Shown: one piece after another, positions 20,732 through 33,037 of the stretch
Layout: every line of letters starts with the position of its first letter
Numbering within the stretch: position 1 is the first letter of the stretch
Notes under the pieces: model-generated
What the model saw: only the letters and a program-made list of their open reading frames with translations
Told to the model about the DNA's origin: nothing
Database searches by the model: none
Assembly (NCBI GenBank): GCA_015350385.1
Contig: WNKI01000005.1
Span: 1,620,505-1,684,504, forward strand
Origin: Aculops lycopersici
Lineage: Eukaryota; Arthropoda; Arachnida; Trombidiformes; Eriophyidae
DNA: 64,000 nt
Reading direction: 5' to 3'
Translations under genes and position numbers: made by a program

Positions 20732-22968
20732 CGTGTTGATTTGGGTTGCTTATATTTTGCTGTAAACTTGTTTCATCAAAAGATAAGACAATTCTAATGT
20801 CACTGATGGTTTGGTATTGGCACTTTTAGTTATCACAACAATTGATTTGCAAAACTCGAATCTCAGCGCTACCTATCTACCTCAATTGATTGAACCTTTC
20901 CCTGACGCTTAGATCGCTCAGAACAGGTAGTCTGAGCTCAAACTCGATAGCTGCCGAGTTATTTCGTCACTGAAACCTTTAAGGGGTCTGTCTTAATGAT
21001 CACTCACCTGCCAATAATACATCCACTAAGTCACAGTATAGTCCTAGCGCTTACAAGCCTTTTGAACTTTTCAAGTTAGATTTAACAAAATTTCCCCTCC
21101 AACTCTTCAAAATTAGCTTAACTTTCACCACGAAATCCTCACGGATGAGCGCAATATCTACCGTATAGTCTACTTGATCGTGAGTTTGAAACTCTTGACA
21201 ACTCAGCACTCAGATACTCGACTGTCTGTTCAAAAGCTTGCTCACTTAATCCGGCTTGTGAGTCTGAATGCCGTTTGTCGAGCAATAACTTCAGTTGGGC
21301 AATCTGATTTACGAGAGATCCCGTAGGACTGTAAATTCTGACAACTTTGTTTCTGATCCTACTTTTGCCTCAATTTTACTTGGTGGTTGGTTTTGCTTTG
21401 TGGAGTTCTCTTTGCTTCACCACTTTCCTTTGGTCGCGCGCTCGAAGTGGTTGATGATCGGCTAGCCTGCAGGTAGCTCGAAAGGTGCCCACTCAACAAG
21501 TAGCAATCTCGTTCCGCTCACTCTTCCCCTCTCTTCAAAAGCAGCCAGTTGCTTTATTCTGCCATTGATCTACCACTCAGCGACCAGGATTGCGAGGTGC
21601 AAGAACAAGACTGAGCCGTTTGTCGAGTTAGCTTGGTGGGAGACGCGTGGCAAGCGGGAGGGCTGGAGGCCGAGTAAAATGATGGTATTTCGATCCAACC
21701 GAGAATAGTACATGTGCGGCTAGACCGGCTCATTAGCCGAGCACCTTCAGTTCTCTATGAGACTGCTTGCCTTATGTCGGGTTACTCGAGTTCGTTCGTT
21801 GGCAAAATCGGAGATGATACGAAAGTAACCCGCCCTCTATCTTTTCATCCACTTGGTCACCTTACTCTCCAAGTGACAAGGCGAAACTCTGAGCCAAAGA
21901 ACTAGATAGATTCATAAATAGATCATGCGCTTGTCTTGGTTGGTTGGTTTGTAAACAGTGAGATAACATTGACTCGATTGCCTCCTCCAGTTACGCACAG
22001 TTGGTTACATAACTGGACTTTCGTTGATGTTCTTCTTGTTCGGCTCTCTTTTGCTATTTCGATGTCCCTCTACATTAGCTATAATTCAACTCTTACATAA
22101 GACCTGCGCATAAATATCACTATGCCGACCAAGAGAGCTTGTTGCCGACTGGCCAAGAGTCAGTCTAGCTAGCAGTCGCGCCATAGGGCATAAAAAGCGA
22201 GTGGCTCGCCTTTAGAGGGTGCAAGTTACGAAGTCAGCTCGTGGTAACTTTCTGCCGACCCACCACTACTCTCACCAAACAGGCTGACCAGTTGTTTGAA
22301 TTTCTCGCCCTTGAACGATTAAGCTAGAGCAGACTTGTGGCGAAATATCATGGGCTCCGAGACGACTTCAAGTTGGAGCCAACAATACACTTGAGTTCGT
22401 TAAGAACATCGCCACATATTACAACACAACAGGTCGTGGATCAAAAACGCTTGCTTGCCAATCTACCTGTTATGTGGCCTGCGCAAATTATACCTGGCCA
22501 GCGGCAGCAAAACGCCTGCTCACAAGATGGTTAGCTGGCTAGCCTAACCCTTGAATGCCCACACTAGCTGCAGATATAATGGCTGCTTAGAATGAAACAG
22601 GTAGTTGGTGGTACGAGTAAAGCAATTAAAAACCTTACTCCTCCCTGGTCATGATGTGATAGCAAGACCAGGAATAAGAAAAAGAAGAACCCTCACCGGC
22701 AACTCTCTGTTCAGAAAACCAATTCTAGTTTACAAATTCTCTTGTCATCATTGTTTAATAATTTGCTACTAAAACTACTTGGCTATAAACACTAGCACGC
22801 AACTTTTACACAACACTCAACAGTTGATCCCTCACGTATTTCTAAGATAAGACCTTTGGTAGATAAATAGATGGTAATATTCCGATGGTCAGCCAAAATA
22901 TTGGATATAATTGTTGAGTCCATTGGTGAGTTGATTGGATGGTTGATTCATCGGTTCAAAATCATGCA
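20732..22968. other. Gene-free 2.2 kb between the MOSPD2-like and PAN3-like genes
   Basis: No coding sequence with support. The stretch has ordinary intergenic composition and no clear repeat family. Confidence 0.45.
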
Positions 22969-24318
22969 TCAGCTTTGGAGATCCAGAAAAGCGTTCTCGA
23001 AACACTTTTTTAATTCGGCGAAGGAGACAACTAAAACGTGTTGCTCGTCCCTTGAAATGAGGCAAATCTTTTCGGCCGAGCCAGTCTCGAATTTCATCAA
23101 AGTCGCAACCACATGTCCAGTATCTAGCCATGGCGTTCCATCCTCATTAACCTGATGAAATAGGTACTCGCGAAAGAGTTTTAGCATGTACCTGTCGCCG
23201 GTTTCGCTCCAACTTGGGTCCAGTCTTAACTCTGGCCTATCGTTTATCATGGACAACTTGACCAGCAGACGAAACAAACGACCATTGAGTGCCTCCCTCT
23301 CGAGTTCTAATTGAGCATTATCATAGACTTCGTAGGACAGGTTGAGTTGAACATAGAATCTGGCTCCGATCATGGGCATTATATCATTGATGGTGCGTCT
23401 TGGCGTCGTTTGAGTTGTCGACTGTTGCGGTTGTTTTGCTGACAGTAGTGTCACTATCAAAGCTTTCAGATCACTTGAGTAGGTTCGCGTTACAAGCTCC
23501 ATCGCCTGATCCCATTGGTCCGGATTGGCATTGTTTAGCGAGTTTGTTGCCAATACTAAACAAATCCTACCAAAGGCAACTAGATCGTCCGTTTGCAGTT
23601 GATGGTAATATTTTTGATTCGTTGCCTGCTGCTCCTGAAATGTACTATCATGGGTCACAATATCTACCAAACCACAGGCGTTCAGTCTTATCCTAGGATA
23701 CTGCGATTGTTGCAATTGGGCCGGTGGACATTTTGGGATGTGTGTGGTGATAAGGACCTTAGTTAGGTCTAAAATTCGGTATGCTGAGCCATGCGAATGT
23801 ATCAGTCTCAATGCAGAGGAGATTTGTATAATATAATGCCACAATAGAGGTTCAGGTAGTAGCCTTGTCTTTAGAATGGCATTCTGTTGGCTATAAGGTC
23901 TATTGGTGGCACTAAAGCCATAAATTGAATTTCCCGTTGGCCCTCCATGAGAGTCGCTAAAGTATTGTTGCATCAGTGTTGTGGTTTGAGGAAAGTATTG
24001 ATAGACGAAACAGAGTGATGTGTCGCCAAAATCTTGGGTAGTAAAAACAACCAGCAACCTAACTGAGTTGGCGCAATGCATTTTTCTCCAAGCATCAATG
24101 GTGGCCAACAAAGTCTTCTGATTTGCATTACTTGGTTGGTAGCCATGAACTCGGCGAAGGCAAACAGTTTGGTTGTTGTTGATATTAGTTGCCCTATAGA
24201 CACTTGTTTGGTATCCAATCAAAACCGAGATTAAATTGCTACGGCCTGGTTTAAGGGGATAGAGATCAACATAATCCTTGACACGTTCCGGCAACTGTTC
24301 CTTGTGAATTGCCAACAT
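22969..24318 (-). CDS. PAN3: PAN3-like deadenylase subunit, N-terminally truncated
   Basis: 449-residue, single-exon protein covering the pseudokinase and C-terminal knob of PAN3, the adaptor of the PAN2-PAN3 poly(A) deadenylase in cytoplasmic mRNA decay. Recognisable parts in order are LPERVKDYVDLYPLKPG, the degenerate N-lobe (YQTSVYRATN, CLRRVHGYQ), EPLLWHYIIQISSALRLIHS, the C-lobe block TNSLNNANPDQWDQAMELVT, NDIMPMIGARFYVQLN before the coiled coil, and the knob (DPSWSETGDRYMLKLFREYL, CLISRDEQHVLVVSF). Full PAN3 has an N-terminal zinc finger, PAM2 motif and disordered region, all missing here. Similarity starts at residue 7. The first six residues, MLAIHK, are the same as those of COX4 and sit in a duplicated promoter segment, so the gene looks chimeric. 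Confidence 0.88.
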   Translation of the reverse strand: MLAIHKEQLPERVKDYVDLYPLKPGRSNLISVLIGYQTSVYRATNINNNQTVCLRRVHGYQPSNANQKTLLATIDAWRKMHCANSVRLLVVFTTQDFGDTSLCFVYQYFPQTTTLMQQYFSDSHGGPTGNSIYGFSATNRPYSQQNAILKTRLLPEPLLWHYIIQISSALRLIHSHGSAYRILDLTKVLITTHIPKCPPAQLQQSQYPRIRLNACGLVDIVTHDSTFQEQQATNQKYYHQLQTDDLVAFGRICLVLATNSLNNANPDQWDQAMELVTRTYSSDLKALIVTLLSAKQPQQSTTQTTPRRTINDIMPMIGARFYVQLNLSYEVYDNAQLELEREALNGRLFRLLVKLSMINDRPELRLDPSWSETGDRYMLKLFREYLFHQVNEDGTPWLDTGHVVATLMKFETGSAEKICLISRDEQHVLVVSFAELKKCFENAFLDLQS

Positions 24319-24408
24319 GATAGTTACTCGATAATATTTAACTATTTAAAAGGATTGTAATGATTAAACAGAATAGTATTACGATACCGTAAGTATTTTT
24401 ATTGATAC
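24300..24408 (-). promoter_or_regulatory. PAN3-like promoter/leader copy of the duplicated 110 bp segment
   Basis: Reverse complement of the COX4 segment at 19056-19165, as described there. It includes the ATG and the codons for MLAIHK. The two substitutions within those codons (Leu TTA/TTG, His CAT/CAC) are both silent. Confidence 0.8.
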
Positions 24409-24497
24409 ACTAGTCGGTGGAGTTGGTGTAAGTTCACATCGTGGTCTGTGAGTATTCAATGAAAAGGGCCTGCATGCGTGAGTTCAGAGCCGATTTT

Positions 24498-24795
24498 GGG
24501 CTGTTCTATGTTTCTAGGACGGGTATTTTTCGGGCCTGATTTTTCGAAGAGGCGTGTCGGAATTTCGGGAAAAATGAAAAATATGGAATTTTGCTCAATC
24601 TATGAACAGACAAATACGCACCTGGGTATTTGTCTGCGCAGGAGGGGGGGGGGGTGCTTATTGATTTTGGAGATAGGCCGTCGAAGGCGGCAGACACCGC
24701 CGCCGCGACCAAAACCAATCAAACCAAAACAAGAAGCGAGAGTCCCGAAATTTCGACCACGCCCTCTTTTCCCGTCCTAGTAACATAGAACACCC
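24498..24795. mobile_element. MITE-like element with terminal inverted repeats
   Basis: About 298 bp bounded by inverted ends. The left end reads GTTCTATGTTTCTAGGACGGG, and the right end is its reverse complement with one change (TTACTAG). Weaker inverted similarity continues inward (GGCGTGTCGGAATTTCGGGA versus a related inner arm). There is no transposase ORF. The right end is followed by TA, but no matching TA is seen on the left, so a Tc1/mariner origin is only a guess. A G-run lies at about 24641-24654. Confidence 0.65.
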
Positions 24796-25233
24796 TAGAT
24801 TAGATGTATGACTTGCCCAGATCCGAGATGAACATAGTCATGTGTTTCCTTGTCGGCTCTCTTGATGAGGCTATAAACTTGGCATCTAATGATAGCGGCT
24901 ACAATAATAGAGTTACAACATGAGCAAGCACTCGACTGGTTCGATGGCTGGATAGATAGACTTTACCACATTAACTCGCATGAAGTGGCCGCATCCATCC
25001 GACAGGTAGAAGTGTTCGCAGCTTTAGTTGCCTGGAATTAATTCAGTTGATTGGTTCCAGGTAAGCAACTTTGCGTCGGGTAAGTTTCTATGACTAATAA
25101 GCAACATTGAAAGACAATATTATTGGAGGAAAGGAACAATGCGTCATTAGATGCATGAAATTGTTCAAGTATATACATTGAATCCAACATCTTGGTCTGT
25201 CCCTGAGCCTTGAGAAATTTCCAAGGATAAAAC

Positions 25234-25265
25234 CACATGTACCCGCAGTTTATCGGGTACATGTG
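25234..25265. repeat. Perfect 12-bp inverted repeat
   Basis: The arms CACATGTACCCG and CGGGTACATGTG are separated by 8 bases. Confidence 0.85.
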
Positions 25266-27819
25266 TCGAGCATGAATAGTAGTTTGGAAAATTTTCTACA
25301 AGGCCTCATTCTCTCCAGTCGCTTGTACAAGCTTGGCAACAACAGTTCTGCTTAGTTTGAATGGGTTGCCAAGCGGAAGTGCTGGTCGAATGGATATTGG
25401 AAAATATGAAAATATTGTTGGAGCATGAATAAAGTCATTTACTGTACGAAGAATGGAACCCGGCGCCAATCTAATTTGGTACAACAGCTCGCCTTCCGGG
25501 GAGTTTCAAATCTCACCGTAATTTCTATAGCTTGGCTGCAGTTGGTGAATTGGACACTAACTTGAGCATCCTCATAAATGAATCTCGTTGGCGTCGGTTG
25601 TCCTTGAAGTTCGCGTGCTTAGTGAGGGTCGAGCGCGTTGTTGCGATTGTTGGGTTAGCAATTAGAATCTACGTGACAATTCGCATTTGTCACGTGAATT
25701 ATCGTCGCCTCCATTCGTAACTCATTCAATTGAATGTCCGAACTAGTCGGACTGAAACAAATTGTCTCAAATATGACGTTGCGCTGTTATCTACCGGAAG
25801 CTAACAACTGACTAGGTTTTCAAGGCGAAATTTTCAAGCCATTCTATGGATGTGCAGACAGAAACTTGATTGCTCCTTCGCAGCTCCGATTTCGGGTAGT
25901 CTGCCTCCGGCTCAAGTGCCATGGTGGTCAATAAAATGAAATGTCACGCGACTACCTGGACAGGTGTGTTATAATTGAAATTGGAGTTTATGGTCGTCGA
26001 GATTGCTCCCTAAAATTAGACCCGTGGCCGCTGTTAGGTATTCCTTCTGAACGACGATTGTAGCGCAGATTCCGACATGTTCGCTTGGTTTTAAACACCC
26101 TACTCTCTATCGCTATAGTGGTGTTATTAGAATTCCTCCTCAACCCTAACAAATGGTGGTCGTCGTCGCTCCAACTCGCCGGCGCGAGTGCGACGGTTGT
26201 CCAGATTGGGCATTAAACAACATAGTAGAGGCGCCGAAACTAGTAGAATTCTGAGGAACTCGATCGACTTTGCGACTTAGCGAACTTAATTTGTGGACCG
26301 CAAATAGAGGAGTGAGGTTAATCACATTACTCGCCCGTTGGCTGGCTGGCTGGCTGACTAACCAAATCGCGTTGCTCATGACGCAGACGCCAACTTCCTC
26401 TTGCCGCGTTGAAACCTACACCCTCCTCTCCATCTCTAGTCGTTGAGTTCAATTGACACTTGTTGATGCTATTACGAGCCTGCTCGATTGCTGGCCCGTC
26501 AAACGGGTCAAGTGGGCGGAACTTGACCCAAAATCTCTGACTTGGCAAAGTTTTTTGTGCATCCCAGGTCGCGATCGCAATCGCAAGAATAAAGCTTGAG
26601 CTGGATTCCTTCCTCTGTCGCTCTTTTGGTTCCTTTGACAATAGGTCTGCCGGCGAGGCAAAATGATCGAGTGCCTCGGTTGTTTTCGCGCAAACAATTT
26701 AGAAACTCGATTGGTCTAGCCATGGAATCGAATGAGCAAGTGTTAAATTGCAAACGATTGCAGGTATGCTGGCCTCTTCCTAACATTTGCTACCTCCGCT
26801 TCAAACGGCTAGCTGCTACCACTGCCTCCATTGCCTCTATTGCCGCTGCCCCCCCCCCCATCCCCCGAACGAAGCTGGGAAATCTAATTTGCTAATTGGC
26901 AATTAGTTTGACCCACCATCTGGTCTGCTGGCAGTGTAAAGCTTCGCGTGTTTCGAGTTTCGGTTACCAAGTTTGCCCACCACGATGGGCGGAGGCACAA
27001 AATTAACTGCTCTTTTGGCGCGACATCCATCATGCACTTGACCAATTGAGAGCAAGAGAGCGACTGCAAATAAAAATAGGATAGGCGTTAAAGTAGAATA
27101 TCACATATCAATGTGATTGTGTGTGAGTCTGTCGTTCATTGAGTCACATGTCTGCTTTTGCTTGACACATCAACAGCAACAACAACGACATCCACGCAAA
27201 ACAACAACAGCAACAACAACAACGACAACGACAACATCGATGGCTTGATGTTGATAAAATCATTAATTTTATTAAATAGCAATAGTTGTGCTTGAAGTGA
27301 GAGGTAAACTCACTGGCGCACACCATATACGAGCGCATTGTTAGTTTTTGCTTTCAATTGGTCGCTAGGTGCCTCGTGTTTGTGTGCGGCGCTTGGGCTG
27401 TGTGCGAGCCAACCAGAGATCCATGGCCGCACCTCACCTGCGCCCTACTCGAAAGCAATGGGGTTTTGCCACTGCGCCTCTAGGTGCCACTCGTTCGCTA
27501 ACTCGCCCGCTGTGCGCCGGTCCACCTGAGTGCCTTCTATCTGCTTGGGCGCCACATGCGCACTTGCTCCCAGAGTTGAGCAATAACCTCGAGTCCCGTT
27601 TGGGCGCAAGAGCGCGTCTCAATGAAATAGTTACTTGCGCTTGGAGCGCCGCCGAAAACCACGCCGACTGCTCGCAACGATAGAGAGAGCGAGTGTGTCG
27701 GCCGTTTGCTTCCAAGTTCAAAGCTAAGCTCTCGTATGTTGCGCGCCAACTTGACTAATAGTGATGTGCGCAAATTTCGCCACCAAAAGCGCTGACTGGG
27801 GTAAAGTTGGTGTCCACGA

Positions 27820-27838
27820 GTCAGTCAGTCAGTCAGTC
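27820..27838. repeat. (GTCA)n tandem repeat
   Basis: Nearly five GTCA units. A similar run occurs at 32589-32612. Confidence 0.8.
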
Positions 27839-29761
27839 GATCGGTTGGTAGGTTTGTTTGTGAGTTTATAAGATAGACTACGAATCTCCGTTCAAATGGG
27901 AGGGGGAGAGTAAAGTTCACCAGTTTGGTGGTAGACAGAAAGACAGACACGAATACAACATACAGTGCGAGCATCAAGTGTGGTTGCGGAAGCCGACTGG
28001 TGCCAGATAATTTTGTTGCCATCCCGATGCTCACTAGATCGTGGTCATTCTTCTTGAGATTCCCTTAAGAATTAGTTTGAGGAACAGAAAGAGAGAGAAT
28101 ATGAGGCTAGTGTCCGGTTTGAGCGCCACTGACGCGACCAACTGGGAGGCGGAAACACAAACATAACAATAAGTGGTCAGCGCAACAGAAACTAGAGGCT
28201 CAAAATAGAGAGGACGAGATAGAGTGAGGGGAGTGCGCGTGACAATCGCACGCCAAGCGACAACAGGAGCAGAACCGCCGGCAGCACGATTAAAATCTGC
28301 GCGACCGGAAGTTGCTAGAGCGCCGAGCAAATTGTTGGTTGCTTGGCTGGTGGGCTTGGCACGCGAACTAAGCAAGCGAGCAACCGGCTAGCGAGCGCAG
28401 AGACAAAGTGTTGGTGCAAACCTGAGCTCATCAAGATAATAGTCGGCGTTGCTCATTTGCACGTCCATCTAGCCGAAAAACAAAGAGACAAGACCCATAG
28501 AGTTGCGTGGACGACAATTGGACCTCAGAGACGAAATAGTTGGTCTCGGCCATTGGCTTAGCTTTGCCTACAACGACACAGCCAACTAGCCGGTTAGATT
28601 GGTCTGAGTTGGTGATGCAAGCAAGCGGCCGGTGTGCGAGCGAAAGGGTTGGCCAGCAGTTGAATGAGACGTCCATTGGACAAAGAGAAAGAGAGAGAGA
28701 GAGAGGCACAAATGGACGGTAAATGCCAGCGCGAGTGGGAGGGAGGAAGTTTGAGGTAAGTGCAGATAGGAGAGCGAGAGATTGGGTTTGAGTTTGTGTT
28801 GCGGTTTCGGGACTGCGTTAACAAAACAAGTAGTTGTTGGCCACGCAAGTCTCATTAGTTGGCCTTGAATTTGCATAACTCTCTGACTTAGACTCGGCAG
28901 TTGCACAGAAAAAGCATCAGAGCAGCAGAAGCAAACACAAAAAAGGCGTACAGAGTCAACGAATTCGATTGGCCGACAAGCGGAAGTTGCGGCAAGCGCT
29001 TCGAAAGTGCAAACGCCAGGTGCCATTTTATGGCACGCGGCAATCAAACTGGCCATTCATAAAACTCACCTGCCGCAACGAAGCCCCGGGCTGCGGATTC
29101 TTCTCTCTCGTTCCAGTTGTCGCCAGGAAAGCAAATCCATCATGAGAAGCAGCAGCAGCAGCAGCAAGCTTAGTGGAGCGAAAGTTTAGACAAAGAGTTT
29201 TCGCGGGAAGAAGACAAACGCAAGAGCAAAAGCAAACCTGAAATAGACTGAAGCCAGGTGAACGCTGAGAGACGGAAGCAGCAGCAGCTTGGGTGGTTGC
29301 TGTTGTGGTCGAGGCGAAAGCGGGAAGCCGAAGGAAAAGGAAAAGAGCAACAACAAATAGATGCAAGCGAATTGAGAGTCGAAAGTTTTCTTTGGCTTAT
29401 GGGTAAGTAGCGGAGACTGAGCGCCCCTATGGCCACTCCCCTATCCCGTGCGTCAAGAGGGTGTGTTTTTGGGGCACAAGTCTATCTCTTTTCTGTTCCA
29501 ACTTCCAGCTCGCGAATCATAAATCACCACCAAATCGAGTGTCTTTTTGGGCGACCAACTAGCCAGCTATTGGGTTTGGGTAGACTGAATACCGACTAGC
29601 TGGTTAGCTAGCTGGCCGCCGCAACCAGCAAAATCATTGCTCGCTTCTGGCCTCTCCAGCTCAGCTGTCTCTCGTCGGCCTGCTTGGCAACCAGGCTGAG
29701 CAACCAGCTTGAGTTGAGTAGAGGAGCTAGGTGCTTGTTGGCCGCCACTTGTTTGTTAGTT

Positions 29762-29789
29762 GCAACGGTGCGAAGAAACGCACCGTTGC
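29762..29789. repeat. Perfect 11-bp inverted repeat
   Basis: The arms GCAACGGTGCG and CGCACCGTTGC are separated by AAGAAA. Confidence 0.85.
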
Positions 29790-31091
29790 TTATGGGCGCC
29801 GATTGGTCGAGGAATGCGAGATGCAAGATGCAAAAAGCAAGACGCGCGAACAATAAGCGCGACTCCCATCGCGCTCCAATCGCTCACGCAACGTTTCTCT
29901 CGGCCACCCACAGCGAGTTCTATTTGTCGCATGTTGGCAAGACAGCTAGCTAGCTTGACATCTTTGCAATCCATCGGCCCGATTGGCGAGAAGACACTAG
30001 CTGACGTCTGCTCCTTTGCGGTTAGTCACGCCGTCGCTGGTGCCGCCGAGCTGCCAACACGGACACCCACTACCCATTTCGAGCCTCGACTCAACTTCAA
30101 TGCGAGCACCACAAATTGAAAGACGTCAACGCCAGCAACCACATCAGTCAATTGGGTGGCCAATCCCAAGTGGCTACTAAAGTGCCGCCCGCCAATCACA
30201 AGCCAACTAATCGGCGGGCCATTTGGGCACTTGGATTCCATTTGGCGCCCAACCCAATTGACTTTTCCGGCAACCTGACTTCATTCTTGGCGCGAGTTAC
30301 TTGCCTCCGGCACCCAACACCAGCGACTGTCTCCTGAGCATCAGCATCAGCATCAATGACATCAACAGCCACAGCGACGGGAACAACTGCATAAACTACC
30401 GAAACGAGTGAGCAGTCAGTCGGATGTTGCCGGTTAATCAGCTGCTCTGTCCCTTTCCTGTTAGATGTGAAAATAGCCTTTTTAGGTTGAATTCGTGAGC
30501 GAGCCGCAACAATTCGCTTCCTGTCCTTGAGACTCGGCGACAAATTAATGCCACCAGTCGGCAAGCGGAGCAGAGTCAAAGCGAAGCTTGGCTGAGGGTA
30601 CAGCGAGAGTCTCGCTGTCTGCTCTACCTTTGGCTTTCGAGCTTGCCACTCGCAACCTCCAACTCGCAACTTAAACTTTAACTCCTACAAAAAACGCCGC
30701 TACTCCAGTTCCACTGAACTAGCGAGGTAAAGGCGCCCCTGGCAGCTGGCGGCGACTAGCTTGCCACGAGCTAGTCGGCCACTAAGTTGGCGACAATCTT
30801 GTGTCGCTCTGGTTTATATTGAATATTGAATCAAGATATTAACCGGAGGGTAAATATCTCCGATGTGTTAAGCGGGCAAGAACCAAGAGGGGAGTTTCGT
30901 AAACGATCACGGATTCGTTGCGCTACCTTCGGTCTGAACTAGACAGGTGCAAAGCAAAAAATAACTCACACGTTGCAAACAGGGATGGATAGATAATGCC
31001 ACTGATTGCGGCACACTTTGCTTGGTGCATGCAGATGACGCAACCTAAGGGTTAGATTAGCCGCCACTCTTTTTGTTTGTGTAAATGTATG

Positions 31092-31117
31092 TCTCTCTCT
31101 CTCTCTCTCTCTCTCTT
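31092..31117. repeat. (CT)n microsatellite
   Basis: About 13 CT units. Another CT run is at 31671-31691. Confidence 0.9.
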
Positions 31118-32588
31118 TGGGCAAGTTTTGTGTTTACCTGCTCGGCGCACTTCCGCTTGCTGTCAGCGAAACCTCCTTCCGTAGGCCAGTCGCCATTTAA
31201 GAGGCCAAGTTTTTTCGCCCTCCCTCCTCACCGAAACCATCTCTTCCCCTAGCTTCACCTTGCTAAACCCCTCGATTTTGAGTGTGTTGGCTCACAGCGG
31301 TCGTCTTACCGCTACTCGCTTACGGCCGCCCATTTACTTGCCGGTGGAGGGCCAATTTTTGGGCCCACCACCAACGCAAACGCAACACAATAAGCTAGCC
31401 AGCCAACCAAAAGCCGGCTAGCGTGTGGTTGGTTGGCTTCGCTCGCGGCGCTTCAAAGTACATGAGTCTCAGCAAAATCTTCCTGCGTCCGATTATTGCT
31501 TCGTAATTTTGCTCGAGGCCAAAACATCACGAGCACTCGCGAGATTCCTTCGTTTTGGCGTGGGCAAGCGAATGTTCGGTTTCCACCGACCGCTCTACTG
31601 GTCAGGACATACAAAAAACTATGGCCTCGACATCCTGGCAAGCGACATTCCTCGTCTCTGTCCAATTAACTCTCTCTCTCTCTCTCTCTCTGCCTTCAGT
31701 TTGCTTCATGAGAACAATCAACTTGTGCGCCGTTTAGTTTAGTTGGCCAAAAGTTATCGACAATCAGGGCAGAGAAAAGGGCACTAAATACTGCCCTCTG
31801 TGGCAAAGTTTACTCTCCTCGTGGCTTCTTAGAACCACGCCAACGATACCTCCAGCCACGTGGCTTTGTCACGGTGGATAGCCGTTGCTGGCGCAATCGG
31901 CAGCGTTCAAGCATCCAGCAAACTGGCTAAGTGCAAACATTAGCAGCCGAGCCACAAACACATTAGACACTCGCCAAGACTCCACCAACTTCCGGCCCTC
32001 GACTCGAGTTCGTGCTTCCTTTTTTCCTGTTCCTGTTCCTGGTCGTGGTAATTGTTTGGTAGCATCTAGGCGCTTCGGCGATCCTTTTTTCATCTAATGC
32101 CCCAACTTGCTATTGCAACCACTGCCACCACTACCGTATGATTGGCGGACAGCTTAGTCTCGGCAACAATATTCCCATGTTCAGTGTTGATGCGTGCGCA
32201 ATGTGAGCAACGGATTGAGTTTATTGCCTTGCCAGGCATCGAAATTCGATGTAGACAGAGCCACCAGAATGATTGGATGCACGAAACAGCACCGCGGCCC
32301 TACTCCACTGGCGCCTTTTGAGATAATTTGTATGTAGATGCGCCAACAGCTACCACGCCGACGCGCCTCACTCTTAGTCGCGGCCGCCGCCGCCACCAAC
32401 TGAGCAATCTGTTTGCGACCAAAAGGTCGTCGTTAGCTGAATGACTGGCCGGCAATGTTGACGTGAGAGTTTGCGGGAGTAATAGAGTAATGGAATGGGA
32501 GCCAGAAGTTGCAATATTTAAGCTCCGGCTTGCGAATGGCAAGTGGCTTTTGTCAAGCTACTCAGCCAGCCGACAAGCGAGTGGGCGA

Positions 32589-32612
32589 GTCAGTCAGTCA
32601 GTCAGTCAGTCA
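32589..32612. repeat. (GTCA)n tandem repeat
   Basis: Five to six GTCA units. Confidence 0.8.
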
Positions 32613-33003
32613 ACTTGAATGCTTATTGCTAATCCCGACCAAATTGATCCGCTGCCATCGATCCCCTTGTTTATTCTACTAAATTTTGTTTGCCACGATT
32701 GCAATCGATGCGTCGTATTTAGACTTTTCTGCCAAGCTGAACGAGAAGAGAATGTTGAATGGGGCTCAAAAGCCGAGTGTTGCAAACCGATTGTTGTGTT
32801 GCATTTCATTTGAATGCTCTTTTTCTCCTTTTGAATGTTGCATGGTAGCAGTGCAAACGAATGCTACCATTTCACTCACTTGTTTTGGTGAGTCCGCCTC
32901 TTAAATCCGCCAAAATTTGCCAATTTTAGACGCCCTCGATTTCCGCTCCTCTGACCTTGAAGCTCGAGTGAACTTTGGTTCCCGAGGCTCAACATCATGG
33001 CCA

Positions 33004-33004
<1 letters not shown>

Positions 33005-33035
<31 letters not shown>
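33005..33035. repeat. (TCG)n microsatellite
   Basis: About ten TCG units in non-coding DNA. Confidence 0.9.

Positions 33036-33037
<2 letters not shown>

Noticed and set aside
25038..25484. Two consecutive minus-strand open frames separated by a stop, possibly a decayed gene
   Set aside because: The joined reading has plausible amino-acid composition, but I could not tie it to any family, and a perfect hairpin falls at the break.
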